From contig NZ_LARW01000062.1 of assembly GCF_000971055.1 (NCBI RefSeq), positions 1 through 55,519 on the forward strand: a stretch of DNA of 55,519 nt. The letters run 5' to 3'. Under the pieces are notes generated by a model. It did not search any database, had not been told where the DNA came from, and saw only the letters and a program-made list of their open reading frames with translations. The stretch is from Sphingomonas sp. SRS2 (GTDB lineage: Bacteria; Pseudomonadota; Alphaproteobacteria; Sphingomonadales; Sphingomonadaceae). Made by a program: the position numbers and the translations under genes. Each line of letters opens with the position of its first letter. The stretch's first letter is position 1. Of the stretch, positions 18,269 through 30,427 are shown piece by piece.

Positions 18269-18288
18269 ATGCCAGCCTGCGCTGGCAT
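18269..18288. repeat. Second palindromic repeat of the same family
   Basis: ATGCCAGC and GCTGGCAT flank CTGC, in the 52-base gap between the convergent permease and FAD oxidoreductase genes. Together with 18207-18242 it forms a pair of stem-loops, the usual arrangement for REP-like elements at gene ends. Confidence 0.8.
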
Positions 18289-18299
18289 GACGAACCGAG

Positions 18300-19901
18300 T
18301 CAGCCGAACAGTCGCCCCAACCCCCGGTCGGCGAGGATGGCTTGCGCGGCGTTATGCCCCGGCGCGCCGGTCACGCCGCCGCCTGGATGGCTACCAGCGC
18401 CGCACATGTAGAGGCCCTTGATCGGTCCGCGATAGTCGCCGTGACCCAGAATGGGCCGCGCGCCCCATAGTTGGTCGAGCGCCATATGGCCGTGCATGAT
18501 GTCGCCGCCGACCAGCCCAAAGGTGCGTTCGAGATCGAGCGGAGACAAGATCTGCCGCCCGACCACCGATTTCGCGAAGCCCGGGGCATGCGCCTCAACC
18601 GTCGCGATAATGTGATCCGCTGCCGCCTCGCGCTCGTCGTCCCAGCTTCGGCCATCGGGAAGTACCGGTGCGAATTGCTGGCAGAACAGGCTGGCCACAT
18701 GGCTTCCCTTGGGGGCGAGGCTGTCGTCGACGGTCGAAGGGATCAGCATCTCGACGATCGGCGCCTTCGACCATCCGAAGGTGCGCGCATCGGTGAAGGC
18801 GCGGTCCATATAGTCGAGCGTCGGCGCGATGATGATGCCGCTGCGGTGATGCTCGCCCTCCCCCGGCAGCGCCGAGAAATTGGGCAGCGCCGACAGCGCG
18901 ACATTCATCCGGAAGGTGCCTGATCCCGCGCGGAAACCCTTCATGCGATGTTTGAAATCGGCGTCGAGATCGGCCTGATCGATCAGCTTGCGATAGAGGA
19001 GCCCCGGCCCGACATTCGACGCGATCACCGGCGCCATATGCTCGGCGCCACTTTCGGTCCGCACGCCCACCGCCTTGCCGCCGTCGACCAGCAGCTTTTC
19101 GACCGACGTATCGGTCTCGAATGTCACGCCGTGATCTTCGCACGCCGCGCGCATCGCCTGCGTGATCGCTCCCATGCCGCCGATCGCATGGCCCCACGCG
19201 CCCTTCTTGCCGTTCACCTCGCCAAAGACGTGGTGGAGCAGGACATAGGCGGATCCCGGCGTATCGGGACTGGCATAGTTGCCGACCACCGCGTCGAAAC
19301 CGAAGGCCGCCTTCACCGCATCATTTTCGAACCAGCCATCGAGGAAAGTCCGCGCGCTCTTCACGAACAGGTCGAGCATGTCGCGCTGCGCAGGCAGCCC
19401 CGCCATCGCGATCTTGCGACCCTGCCCCGCCGCCTTGAGCAGTTCGAGCAGCCCTCCGCCGGCATTAGGCGGAATCTTGAGAGCGAGGTCGCGCAGAACG
19501 TCGGCAACGCCTTCCAGCGCATCATAATAGGCCGGCAGCGCCTCGGCATCGGCGGTGGAGAAGCGCCGAAATTCGGCCTGGGTCCGCTCCAGACCGCCGC
19601 CGAGCTTGAGATAACCGCCATCCTCCAGCGGGAGGAAGTTGGAGATCGGCCGCTCGACGATACGCAGACCACGTTCGTAAAGCCGCATGTCCCGGATAAC
19701 GCGCGGCTGGAGCAGGCTCACCGTGTAGCTTGCCACCGAATTGCGGAAACCGGGATGAAACTCCTCGGTAATCGCCGCGCCGCCGACCACCGAACGGCGC
19801 TCGATCACCCGAACCTCGAGGCCCTTCGCCGCGAGGTAAAAAGCGCAGACGAGCCCGTTATGCCCGCCGCCGATAATGACGACATCCTGCTTCGTGGTCA
19901 C
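18300..19901 (-). CDS. FAD-dependent oxidoreductase, PYROXD2/phytoene-desaturase-like
   Basis: A 533-residue flavoprotein of the CrtI/PYROXD2 branch of the FAD-dependent amine oxidase superfamily. The N-terminus carries the dinucleotide site VVIIGGGHNGLVCAFYLA followed by VIERRSVVGGAAITEE, and the C-terminus the second FAD contact LYMCGAGSHPGGGVTGAPGHNAA. The interior matches bacterial NAD(P)/FAD-dependent PYROXD2 homologues rather than carotenoid enzymes, and no carotenoid genes are nearby. Its start is GTG at 19901 in a GTGA overlap with the Rieske oxygenase stop, so the two are translated together. Joint oxidation of one small organic substrate is an inference; the flavoprotein may act on the product of the Rieske enzyme. 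Confidence 0.85.
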   Translation of the reverse strand: MTTKQDVVIIGGGHNGLVCAFYLAAKGLEVRVIERRSVVGGAAITEEFHPGFRNSVASYTVSLLQPRVIRDMRLYERGLRIVERPISNFLPLEDGGYLKLGGGLERTQAEFRRFSTADAEALPAYYDALEGVADVLRDLALKIPPNAGGGLLELLKAAGQGRKIAMAGLPAQRDMLDLFVKSARTFLDGWFENDAVKAAFGFDAVVGNYASPDTPGSAYVLLHHVFGEVNGKKGAWGHAIGGMGAITQAMRAACEDHGVTFETDTSVEKLLVDGGKAVGVRTESGAEHMAPVIASNVGPGLLYRKLIDQADLDADFKHRMKGFRAGSGTFRMNVALSALPNFSALPGEGEHHRSGIIIAPTLDYMDRAFTDARTFGWSKAPIVEMLIPSTVDDSLAPKGSHVASLFCQQFAPVLPDGRSWDDEREAAADHIIATVEAHAPGFAKSVVGRQILSPLDLERTFGLVGGDIMHGHMALDQLWGARPILGHGDYRGPIKGLYMCGAGSHPGGGVTGAPGHNAAQAILADRGLGRLFG

Positions 19902-21088
19902 GAAATGCGCCCCGCCACACTCTGCGCGCTCCAGCCCATCGGCGGACGCTTGGGTTGACGCGCCTCGGGGATCAGCACCCGGAATTTGCGCGCGAAACTT
20001 TTCAGGCAGACCTCGCTGTTGCCCAGCGGGCCCTGTGTATAGCTGTCGCTCGCCATGCCGTCCTGGACGCGCGCGACCAGCGTGGTGTCCTCGGCGTTGA
20101 CGAGCCGGTTGATCCGCCAGTTGAGATAGCGGGCCGCCCTCATCTCGCGCCGGTCATCGGGCAGGACATAGGCAATCTCGCGAATGATCGTCTCGGTGGG
20201 CGACACCGGGATGAACTGCATGAAATCGATCTGGTCGGGGTAGATATCGAATGCGGTGTTCGGCCATAGCTTGAAATAGATCCACAGCCGCTGCCTGTCC
20301 GCCGGCAGATGATCCACCCGGGGCAAATATTTGCGGTAGAGCGCCTCCGACGAACTGCCCGGAACGCCGTCGAGCAACGGCCCGTACATCTTGTCGACCC
20401 ATTCGGTCGCCTCGATGCCATAGCCCGGGCCGAACAACCGCTTGAGCCCGGGATGCGCGACCGGAATGTGCAGGCCGTCGGAATAATTGTCGGCGATATT
20501 CTTCCAGTTCACCGTACGCGGGCGCATCACCACCCGGCCAAGGGCGCGCATATCCTCGAAACGATAGGGAGCGACGTCCTCCTCATAGGGAGCCATCATT
20601 TCGGCGACCGAAGGTCCATCGCCCTCGATCCGCACGAAAATGAAGCCGCGCCAGACCTCGGTCGCGAAGCGGTGGAGGCCGTAATCCTTCATGTCGAACG
20701 CGGGATAGTCGCGCTTTCCCGGGACGCCGCTCAGCGCACCGTCCAACTCATAGGTCCATGCGTGATAAGGACAGATAAGCTTCTTCGCGCAGCCTTGCTC
20801 GCCGTCCACCAGGCGCGCCGCGCGGTGACGGCAGACGTTCGACAGCGCGCGCACGCCGCCATCTTCGCCGCGCACGACGATTATCGACTCGTTGCCGATT
20901 GCCAGCGACTGCCAGTCGCCCGCTTTGGGAATATCGCTCAGATGACAGACAAGCTGCCAACTGCGCCGGAATATCCGTTCCTGCTCAAGCGCATAGACCT
21001 CCGGATCATGATAGAGCCAGCCCGGCAGGCCCATATTCGCACCGGGATCGGCCGCCGATCCGACATCATTCACTGCGCGTAAAGTCAT
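19898..21088 (-). CDS. Rieske non-heme iron oxygenase, alpha subunit (GbcA-like)
   Basis: A 396-residue Rieske oxygenase. The [2Fe-2S] ligands are CRH near residue 86 (Cys86, His88) and CPYH (Cys106, His109); the catalytic iron motif D-x2-H-x4-H is seen in SDGLHIPVAHPG (Asp204, His207, His212). The C-terminal half follows the aromatic-ring-hydroxylating/quaternary-amine demethylase fold. No reductase partner is adjacent, so electrons must come from elsewhere. The ATG at 21088 has a purine-rich GGTGAAA site before it and avoids an unneeded N-terminal extension. Coupled to the PYROXD2-like protein by a 4-base overlap; divergent from glgP. Confidence 0.87.
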   Translation of the reverse strand: MTLRAVNDVGSAADPGANMGLPGWLYHDPEVYALEQERIFRRSWQLVCHLSDIPKAGDWQSLAIGNESIIVVRGEDGGVRALSNVCRHRAARLVDGEQGCAKKLICPYHAWTYELDGALSGVPGKRDYPAFDMKDYGLHRFATEVWRGFIFVRIEGDGPSVAEMMAPYEEDVAPYRFEDMRALGRVVMRPRTVNWKNIADNYSDGLHIPVAHPGLKRLFGPGYGIEATEWVDKMYGPLLDGVPGSSSEALYRKYLPRVDHLPADRQRLWIYFKLWPNTAFDIYPDQIDFMQFIPVSPTETIIREIAYVLPDDRREMRAARYLNWRINRLVNAEDTTLVARVQDGMASDSYTQGPLGNSEVCLKSFARKFRVLIPEARQPKRPPMGWSAQSVAGRIS

Positions 21089-21156
21089 GGTTTCACCTTT
21101 GTCAGCAGCCTGCCTGTCCAAGCGAAAAAGGGCAAATGAAAGCTGTTATGCCGCAC

Positions 21157-21197
21157 CGCAACATCGCTGTTGCGCCACGCCGATGTTGGGATACACT
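21157..21197 (+). promoter_or_regulatory. Possible glgP promoter with inverted repeat
   Basis: CGCAAC (21157-21162) and GTTGCG (21169-21174) form an inverted repeat in the 146-base divergent Rieske/glgP region. A rough sigma-70 reading gives TTGCGC near 21170 and TACACT near 21192 at 16 bases spacing. Both hexamers are weak matches. Confidence 0.25.
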
Positions 21198-21234
21198 CGT
21201 CCCTGTTCTGATGCCGCCCGGGGAGTCGCCGTCC

Positions 21235-23700
21235 ATGAAAACCAGCCAGGCCGCGTCCTTGCCCAAACCCGCGCCGCGTACCTCGAGTCCGGAAACGCTG
21301 GCGGGCGAGATCGTCGAGCGGCTGACCTACCGGATCGGCAAGAATGCGGCGGCGGCAAAGACCCATGACTGGCTGGCCGCGTCGATCCTCGTCATCCGCG
21401 ACCGCATCATCGACAGCTGGATCACCAGCACCGAGGAAACGTACAAGGCCGGTGCGAAGCGGGTCTATTATCTCAGCCTCGAATTCCTGATCGGCCGGCT
21501 GATGCGCGATGCGGTATCGAACCTTGGCCTGATGGACGAGATGCGCGCCGCGCTCGCATCGCTCGGCGTCGATATCGATATCATCCGGGAACTGGAGCCC
21601 GATGCCGCGCTCGGCAATGGCGGACTTGGCCGCCTCGCCGCCTGTTTCATGGAGTCGATGGCCTCGGTCGATATCCCGGCCTATGGCTACGGCATCCGCT
21701 ATGTGAACGGCATGTTCCGGCAGGAGATTTCGGACGGCTGGCAGGTCGAGCTGCCCGAGACATGGCTCGCCCACGGCAATAATTGGGAGTTCGAGCGGCG
21801 CGAGGCCAGCTATGAGATCGGTTTCGGCGGCGTGGTCGAGCTGGCGGCGGCCGATGGCAGCGGCGATCATGCCCGGCTTTGGAAGCCGCACGACCGCATC
21901 ATCGCCACCGCCTATGACACGCCCGTGGTCGGCTGGCGCGGCGAGCGGGTCAACACGCTGCGGCTGTGGACGGCGCAGCCGATCGACCCGATCCTGCTCG
22001 ATGCATTCAACGCCGGCGATCACATCGGCGCGCTGAAGGAGAGCAACAAGGCGGAGTCACTGACCCGCGTCCTCTACCCGGCGGATTCGCATCAGGCCGG
22101 GCAGGAACTTCGCCTGCGCCAGGAATATTTCTTCTCCTCGGCGTCGCTCCAGGACATCGTCCGCCGTCACGTCCAATATTTCGGCGACATCCGCACCCTG
22201 CCCGACAAGGCGGCGATCCAGCTCAATGACACCCATCCAGCGGTGTCGGTCGCCGAATTGATGCGGATCCTGATCGATCTTCACAATATTGACTTCAACG
22301 AAGCCTGGGACATCACCCGCGCCACCTTTGGCTACACCAACCACACGCTGTTACCCGAAGCGCTCGAAAGCTGGCCTGTGCCGCTGTTCGAGCAGCTGCT
22401 CCCGCGCCATATGCAGCTCGTATATGCGATCAACGCCAAGTTGCTTATCGAGGCCCGCAAGCAGCATGGCTTCGACGATGCCGGGATCAGCGCGATCTCA
22501 CTGATCGACGAAGGCGGCGATCGCCGGGTTCGCATGGGAAACCTCGCCTTCGCGGGCTCGCACAGCGTCAACGGCGTGTCCGCGCTCCATACCGAGCTGA
22601 TGAAGGAAACGGTCTTTGCCGATTTCCATCGGCTCTATCCCGACCGGATCAACAACAAGACCAACGGCATCACCCCCCGCCGTTGGCTGATGCAGTGCAA
22701 TCCCGAACTGACCGGGCTTATCCGGGAGGCTATCGGCGATGCCTTTCTCGATGACACCGAGGCGCTGTCTGCGCTCGGGAAGTTCGCCGACGACAGCGCG
22801 TTCCAGGAAAAGTTCGCGGCGGTAAAGCTCGCCAAGAAAGCGGTGCTGTCGAACCTCGTCCGCGAGCGGATGGGTCTGAAGATAGATCCCGCCGCATTGT
22901 TCGACACCCAGATCAAGCGCATCCATGAGTATAAGCGCCAGCTGCTCAATATCATCGAGGCCGTCGCGCGGTACGACCAGATCCGTTCGCATCCCGAGCG
23001 CGACTGGGTGCCCCGGGTCAAGCTGTTCGGCGGCAAGGCGGCGCCGAGCTATCACAACGCCAAGCTGATCATTAAGCTCGCCAATGACGTCGCCCGGGTG
23101 ATCAACCATGATCCGGCGGTGCAGGGCCTGCTCAAGATCGCCTTCATTCCCAACTATAATGTCTCGCTGGCCGAGATCATGATGCCCGCTGCCGACCTGT
23201 CGGAGCAGATCTCGACCGCCGGTATGGAGGCGTCGGGGACCGGCAACATGAAGTTCGGGCTCAACGGCGCGTTGACGATCGGCACGCTCGATGGCGCGAA
23301 TGTCGAGATGCGCGACCATGTCGGCGCGGAGAATATCATCATCTTCGGCCTAACAGCTGCCGAGGTAGGGCGCGCGCGGGCCGAGGGGCACAACCCCCGT
23401 CAGATCATCGAAGCCTCGCGTGAGTTGAGCCAGGCGCTGCAGGCGATATCGGGCGGCGTCTTCTCACCCGACGACCGCGATCGCTACAAGGCTCTCATCG
23501 CCGGCCTTTACGATCATGACTGGTTCATGGTCGCCGCCGATTTCGACAGCTATGCCGCCGCCCAGCGCGACGTTGACGCGCTGTGGGGCCGCAAAGTCGA
23601 GTGGAATGCGAAGGCTATCCGCAACGTTGCGGGGATGGGCTGGTTCTCATCGGATCGCACAATCCGGCAATATGCCTCTGAAATCTGGGGTATTCTCTGA
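21235..23700 (+). CDS. glgP: Glycogen phosphorylase
   Basis: GlgP breaks alpha-1,4 bonds at non-reducing ends of glycogen with inorganic phosphate, giving glucose 1-phosphate. The 821-residue length and sequence are canonical: RVYYLSLEFLIGRLM, LGNGGLGRLAACFMES and PAYGYGIRYVNGMF in the N-terminal half, NDTHPAVSVAELMR, HEYKRQLLNI, and the pyridoxal-phosphate loop EASGTGNMKFGLNGALTIGT with Lys673 as Schiff-base lysine. I start at ATG 21235, preceded by GGGGAG nine bases upstream; the frame is open farther up but without family sequence. It is the first gene of the glycogen cluster; the branching enzyme gene follows after 71 bases that hold a short repeat. Confidence 0.95.
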   Translation: MKTSQAASLPKPAPRTSSPETLAGEIVERLTYRIGKNAAAAKTHDWLAASILVIRDRIIDSWITSTEETYKAGAKRVYYLSLEFLIGRLMRDAVSNLGLMDEMRAALASLGVDIDIIRELEPDAALGNGGLGRLAACFMESMASVDIPAYGYGIRYVNGMFRQEISDGWQVELPETWLAHGNNWEFERREASYEIGFGGVVELAAADGSGDHARLWKPHDRIIATAYDTPVVGWRGERVNTLRLWTAQPIDPILLDAFNAGDHIGALKESNKAESLTRVLYPADSHQAGQELRLRQEYFFSSASLQDIVRRHVQYFGDIRTLPDKAAIQLNDTHPAVSVAELMRILIDLHNIDFNEAWDITRATFGYTNHTLLPEALESWPVPLFEQLLPRHMQLVYAINAKLLIEARKQHGFDDAGISAISLIDEGGDRRVRMGNLAFAGSHSVNGVSALHTELMKETVFADFHRLYPDRINNKTNGITPRRWLMQCNPELTGLIREAIGDAFLDDTEALSALGKFADDSAFQEKFAAVKLAKKAVLSNLVRERMGLKIDPAALFDTQIKRIHEYKRQLLNIIEAVARYDQIRSHPERDWVPRVKLFGGKAAPSYHNAKLIIKLANDVARVINHDPAVQGLLKIAFIPNYNVSLAEIMMPAADLSEQISTAGMEASGTGNMKFGLNGALTIGTLDGANVEMRDHVGAENIIIFGLTAAEVGRARAEGHNPRQIIEASRELSQALQAISGGVFSPDDRDRYKALIAGLYDHDWFMVAADFDSYAAAQRDVDALWGRKVEWNAKAIRNVAGMGWFSSDRTIRQYASEIWGIL

Positions 23701-23702
23701 TC

Positions 23703-23733
23703 TCATCCACTTCTTATCCACTTCTTATCCACC
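23703..23733 (+). repeat. Three DnaA-box-like 9-mers at 11-base spacing between glgP and glgB
   Basis: ATCCACTTCTT is repeated in tandem at period 11 (23705-23732). Within it are TCATCCACT, TTATCCACT and TTATCCACC at 23703, 23714 and 23725; the last two differ from the DnaA box TTATCCACA by one base. Helical-turn spacing would place all on one face. It is upstream of the GTG of glgB and could be coincidence. Confidence 0.5.
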
Positions 23734-23771
23734 GCTTTGTGCCGGCCGAAGTATAGCGTAGCATCGCGATC

Positions 23772-25931
23772 GTGAGCGACCTGAACAAAGCCGAGATATC
23801 CGCACTGATTAAGGGCAAGCACGGCGATCCCTTCGCAGTGCTTGGCGTCCATGTGGCCGACAAGGGTTTCTTCGCCCGCGCCTTCATTCCCGGTGCGGAT
23901 AAAGTCGAGGCGCTGACCCTGGCAGGCCGGCCGGCAGGCATGCTCGACATGGTCGACAAGGCCGGATTGTTCGAGGGCATGCTCGATCTGGATAAGCAGC
24001 AGCCGCTGCGCTACCTCGCGGCCAACGCGGGGGCGGCGTGGACAATCGCCGATCCTTACAGCTTCGGGCCGGTAATGGGCCCGATGGACGATTATTATAT
24101 CGCCGAAGGATCGCATCTGCGCCTGTTCGACAAGATGGGCGCGCACAAGATTCATCATGAGGGCGCCGATGGCGTCCATTTCGCGGTGTGGGCACCCAAT
24201 GCGCGCCGCGTCTCGGTGGTCGGCCTGTTCAACCAGTGGGACGGCCGCCGTCACATGATGCGGCTGCGCCGCGACACCGGCATCTGGGAGATATTTGTCC
24301 CCGATATCGGCGAAGACGAACCCTATAAATTCGAGATCGTCGGCGCGAACGGCAAGATCCTCCCGCTCAAGGCGGACCCCTTCGCCTTCCGTTCGGAGCT
24401 GCGCCCCGCCACCGCATCGATCACGACCGCGCCGATGACGCATGAATGGCACGATCGGAAGCATCGCGACTTCTGGGCCGGGGCCGATATCCGCCGCCAG
24501 CCCATCTCGATCTACGAAGTTCATGCCGGCTCCTGGCAGCGCGACGAACATGGCGAGTTCCTGCACTGGGACGCGATGGCCGACCGGCTGATCCCCTATG
24601 CGGCCGAGATGGGCTTCACCCACATCGAGTTCCTGCCGATCACTGAGTTCCCCTATGATCCGAGCTGGGGCTACCAGACCACCGGGCTTTATGCGCCCAC
24701 CGCGCGCTTCGGGGAGCCCGAGGCTTTCGCCCGTTTCGTCGAAGGCGCGCACAAGGCCGGGATCGGCGTGATCCTCGACTGGGTGCCTGCGCATTTCCCG
24801 ACCGACGATCATGGTCTGTCACGCTTCGACGGCACCGCGCTCTACGAGCATGCCGATCCGCGCAAGGGCTTCCACCCCGACTGGAACACCGCGATCTACA
24901 ATTTCGGACGACGAGAAGTGATGTCATTTCTCGTCAACAACGCATTGTTCTGGGCCGAAAAATATCATCTCGATGGCTTGCGCGTCGATGCCGTGGCATC
25001 GATGCTCTACCTCGATTATTCGCGCAAGGACGGCGAGTGGCTGCCCAATGAAAAGGGCGGCCGGGAGAATCTGGAAGCGGTCGAGTTCCTGCGCAAGATG
25101 AACAAGGAACTCTACGGTCATCATCCCGGCGTCATGACGATCGCCGAGGAATCGACGAGCTGGCCGAAGGTTTCACACCCGGTCCACGAGGACGGCCTCG
25201 GTTTCGGCTTCAAATGGAATATGGGCTTCATGCACGACACGCTGCGCTACATGGCGCGCGAGCCGATCCACCGCCGCTATCATCACAACGACATCACCTT
25301 CGGGCTGCTTTATGCCTTCGACGAGAATTTCGTCCTGCCGCTGAGCCATGACGAGGTCGTTCACGGCAAGGGGTCGCTGCTCAACAAGATGGCGGGCGAC
25401 GACTGGCAGAAATTCGCGAACCTGCGCGCTTATTATGCGTTGATGTGGGGATATCCAGGAAAGAAGCTGCTGTTCATGGGTCAGGAGTTCGCCCAGCGCG
25501 CGGAATGGAGCGAAGAGCGCTCGCTCGACTGGCACCTGCTCGACGCGCCTGCGCATGAGGGCGTCCGCCGGCTCGTCCGCGACCTCAACCACATCTACCG
25601 CGACCGCCCCGCCCTCCACGCCCGCGATTGCGAGGCTGAGGGATTCCGCTGGGTTGTGGTCGACGATGCGGTCAATTCGGTATTCGCCTGGGAACGGCAT
25701 GCCCCGGGCGAACGACCGATCGCGATCATATCGAACATGCCCCCGGCGCCCCGCCATGATTATCCCCTACGGCTGTCGCGCGGCGGCACGTGGCGCGAGA
25801 TAATCAACAGCGACGCCGCGATCTATGGCGGGAGCAATATGGGTAATAGCGGGATTATCACGGCGGCTGACGACGGTTATGCGCGCATAACATTGCCGCC
25901 ACTTTCGACCCTGATGATCGAGGCTGGGTGA
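23772..25931 (+). CDS. glgB: 1,4-alpha-glucan branching enzyme
   Basis: GlgB moves segments of alpha-1,4 glucan to O6 of another chain, making the branches of glycogen. The 719-residue protein has the order expected: an N1 domain, a CBM48 domain (around [25 protein letters not shown]), a GH13 barrel, and a C-terminal sandwich. Catalytic motifs: [17 protein letters not shown] with nucleophile Asp406, [11 protein letters not shown] with acid Glu459, and [13 protein letters not shown] with the third aspartate. These positions agree with E. coli GlgB (405, 458). The start is GTG with no strong ribosome site, downstream of the tandem 9-mer repeats. The stop overlaps the first possible start of glgC. 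Confidence 0.95.
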   Translation: MSDLNKAEISALIKGKHGDPFAVLGVHVADKGFFARAFIPGADKVEALTLAGRPAGMLDMVDKAGLFEGMLDLDKQQPLRYLAANAGAAWTIADPYSFGPVMGPMDDYYIAEGSHLRLFDKMGAHKIHHEGADGVHFAVWAPNARRVSVVGLFNQWDGRRHMMRLRRDTGIWEIFVPDIGEDEPYKFEIVGANGKILPLKADPFAFRSELRPATASITTAPMTHEWHDRKHRDFWAGADIRRQPISIYEVHAGSWQRDEHGEFLHWDAMADRLIPYAAEMGFTHIEFLPITEFPYDPSWGYQTTGLYAPTARFGEPEAFARFVEGAHKAGIGVILDWVPAHFPTDDHGLSRFDGTALYEHADPRKGFHPDWNTAIYNFGRREVMSFLVNNALFWAEKYHLDGLRVDAVASMLYLDYSRKDGEWLPNEKGGRENLEAVEFLRKMNKELYGHHPGVMTIAEESTSWPKVSHPVHEDGLGFGFKWNMGFMHDTLRYMAREPIHRRYHHNDITFGLLYAFDENFVLPLSHDEVVHGKGSLLNKMAGDDWQKFANLRAYYALMWGYPGKKLLFMGQEFAQRAEWSEERSLDWHLLDAPAHEGVRRLVRDLNHIYRDRPALHARDCEAEGFRWVVVDDAVNSVFAWERHAPGERPIAIISNMPPAPRHDYPLRLSRGGTWREIINSDAAIYGGSNMGNSGIITAADDGYARITLPPLSTLMIEAG

Positions 25932-25948
25932 TGGCGGGAGGCAAGGCG

Positions 25949-27211
25949 ATGCAGGAACGGCGCAATCAGCCGCTGGCGCGCGACGCAATGGCGTATGTGC
26001 TGGCGGGCGGGCGCGGCAGCCGGCTCTACGAGCTCACCGACCGCCGCGCCAAACCCGCGGTCTATTTCGGTGGAAAGTCGCGGATTATCGATTTCGCGCT
26101 GTCGAACGCCCTCAATTCGGGCATCCGCCGCATGGGCGTCGCGACCCAGTACAAGGCGCATTCGCTGATCCGCCATCTTCAGCGCGGCTGGAACTTCCTT
26201 CGTCCGGAGCGCAACGAGAGCTTCGACATATTGCCCGCGAGCCAGCGTGTTTCGGAACATCAATGGTATGAGGGCACCGCCGACGCGGTGTTCCAGAATC
26301 TCGACATCATCGAGTCCTACGGCCCGGAATATATGATCATCCTGGCGGGCGATCACATCTACAAGATGGATTATGAGCTGATGCTCCGCCAGCATGTCGA
26401 GGCCGGGGCGGATGTCACCGTCGGCTGCCTGGAGGTGCCGCGCATGGAGGCAACGGGCTTCGGCGTGATGCACATCGACGCCAAGGCGCGGATCAAGGCA
26501 TTCGTCGAGAAGCCGGCCAATCCGCCCGCCATGCCCGGCAAGCCGGATACCGCGCTCGCATCGATGGGCATCTATGTCTTCAACACGAAATTCCTGGCCG
26601 GCGAGCTGCGGCGCGACGCCTCCTATCCGGCATCGAGCCACGATTTCGGCAAGGACCTGATCCCCTACATCGTCCGGCACGGCAAGGCGGTCGCCCATCT
26701 CTTCTCGCAAAGCTGTATCCGCGCCGAAAGCGAGCCCGAGGCCTATTGGCGCGACGTCGGCACCATCGACGCCTATTGGGAGGCGAATATCGACCTGACC
26801 GATGTCGTGCCGCAACTCGATCTCTACGAACGCGACTGGCCGATCTGGAGCTATGCCGAGGTCACGGCGCCCGCCAAGTTCGTCCATAATGACGAAGGCC
26901 GCCGCGGCGCCGCCACCTCGTCGCTGATCGCCGGGGGCTGCATCGTCTCGGGAGCGTCGCTCCATCGCAGCCTGCTGTTCACCGGGGTTCGCGTGAACAG
27001 CTTCTCGTCGATTACCGAGGCGGTGATCATGCCCGGCTGCCAGATCGGCCGCGAGGCGCGGCTGCACAAGGTCGTGATCGATCAGGGCGTCCAGATTCCC
27101 AAAGGGTTGATTGTCGGGGAGGATCCCGTCGCCGATGCGAAGCGGTTCCGGCGTTCGGAAAAGGGGGTCTGCCTGATCACGCAGGACATGATCGATCGAC
27201 TGGTGGCCTGA
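25949..27211 (+). CDS. glgC: Glucose-1-phosphate adenylyltransferase (ADP-glucose pyrophosphorylase)
   Basis: GlgC makes ADP-glucose from glucose 1-phosphate and ATP, the committed step of glycogen synthesis. The nucleotidyltransferase loop is [26 protein letters not shown], followed by [21 protein letters not shown] and the activator/substrate landmarks of this family; the left-handed helix domain with [17 protein letters not shown] lies at the end. Three starts are possible: GTG 25928 (4-base overlap with glgB), ATG 25931, and ATG 25949. I favour 25949 because GGGAGG lies seven bases before it, giving 420 residues. It is followed by glgA after only 6 bases, so glgBCA are one unit. Confidence 0.93.
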   Translation: MQERRNQPLARDAMAYVLAGGRGSRLYELTDRRAKPAVYFGGKSRIIDFALSNALNSGIRRMGVATQYKAHSLIRHLQRGWNFLRPERNESFDILPASQRVSEHQWYEGTADAVFQNLDIIESYGPEYMIILAGDHIYKMDYELMLRQHVEAGADVTVGCLEVPRMEATGFGVMHIDAKARIKAFVEKPANPPAMPGKPDTALASMGIYVFNTKFLAGELRRDASYPASSHDFGKDLIPYIVRHGKAVAHLFSQSCIRAESEPEAYWRDVGTIDAYWEANIDLTDVVPQLDLYERDWPIWSYAEVTAPAKFVHNDEGRRGAATSSLIAGGCIVSGASLHRSLLFTGVRVNSFSSITEAVIMPGCQIGREARLHKVVIDQGVQIPKGLIVGEDPVADAKRFRRSEKGVCLITQDMIDRLVA

Positions 27212-27217
27212 CGAACA

Positions 27218-30303
<3,086 letters not shown>

Positions 30304-30323
30304 AGCGAGTTCAAACCCGTCGC

Positions 30324-30339
30324 CCCAGCGAGGGCTGGG
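30324..30339. repeat. Palindromic repeat, PAQAG-type family (degenerate)
   Basis: CCCAGC and GCTGGG flank GAGG just after pgm, in a GTCGCCCCAGC context that resembles the copies at 18207. The stem is shorter than the others, so this is a partial or degenerate copy. Confidence 0.6.
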
Positions 30340-30390
30340 CCCCATGTCGCTCACGACCCGCTACGGCATCTGACAAGGCGAGAGACATGG

Positions 30391-30410
30391 ATGCCAGCCT
30401 TCGCTGGCAT
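30391..30410. repeat. Palindromic repeat, PAQAG-type family
   Basis: ATGCCAGC and GCTGGCAT flank CTTC, almost identical to 18269-18288. It lies between pgm and glgX, 18 bases before the glgX ATG, and could reduce read-through or stabilise the upstream message. Confidence 0.8.
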
Positions 30411-30427
30411 GACGGAAAAAACTGAAG

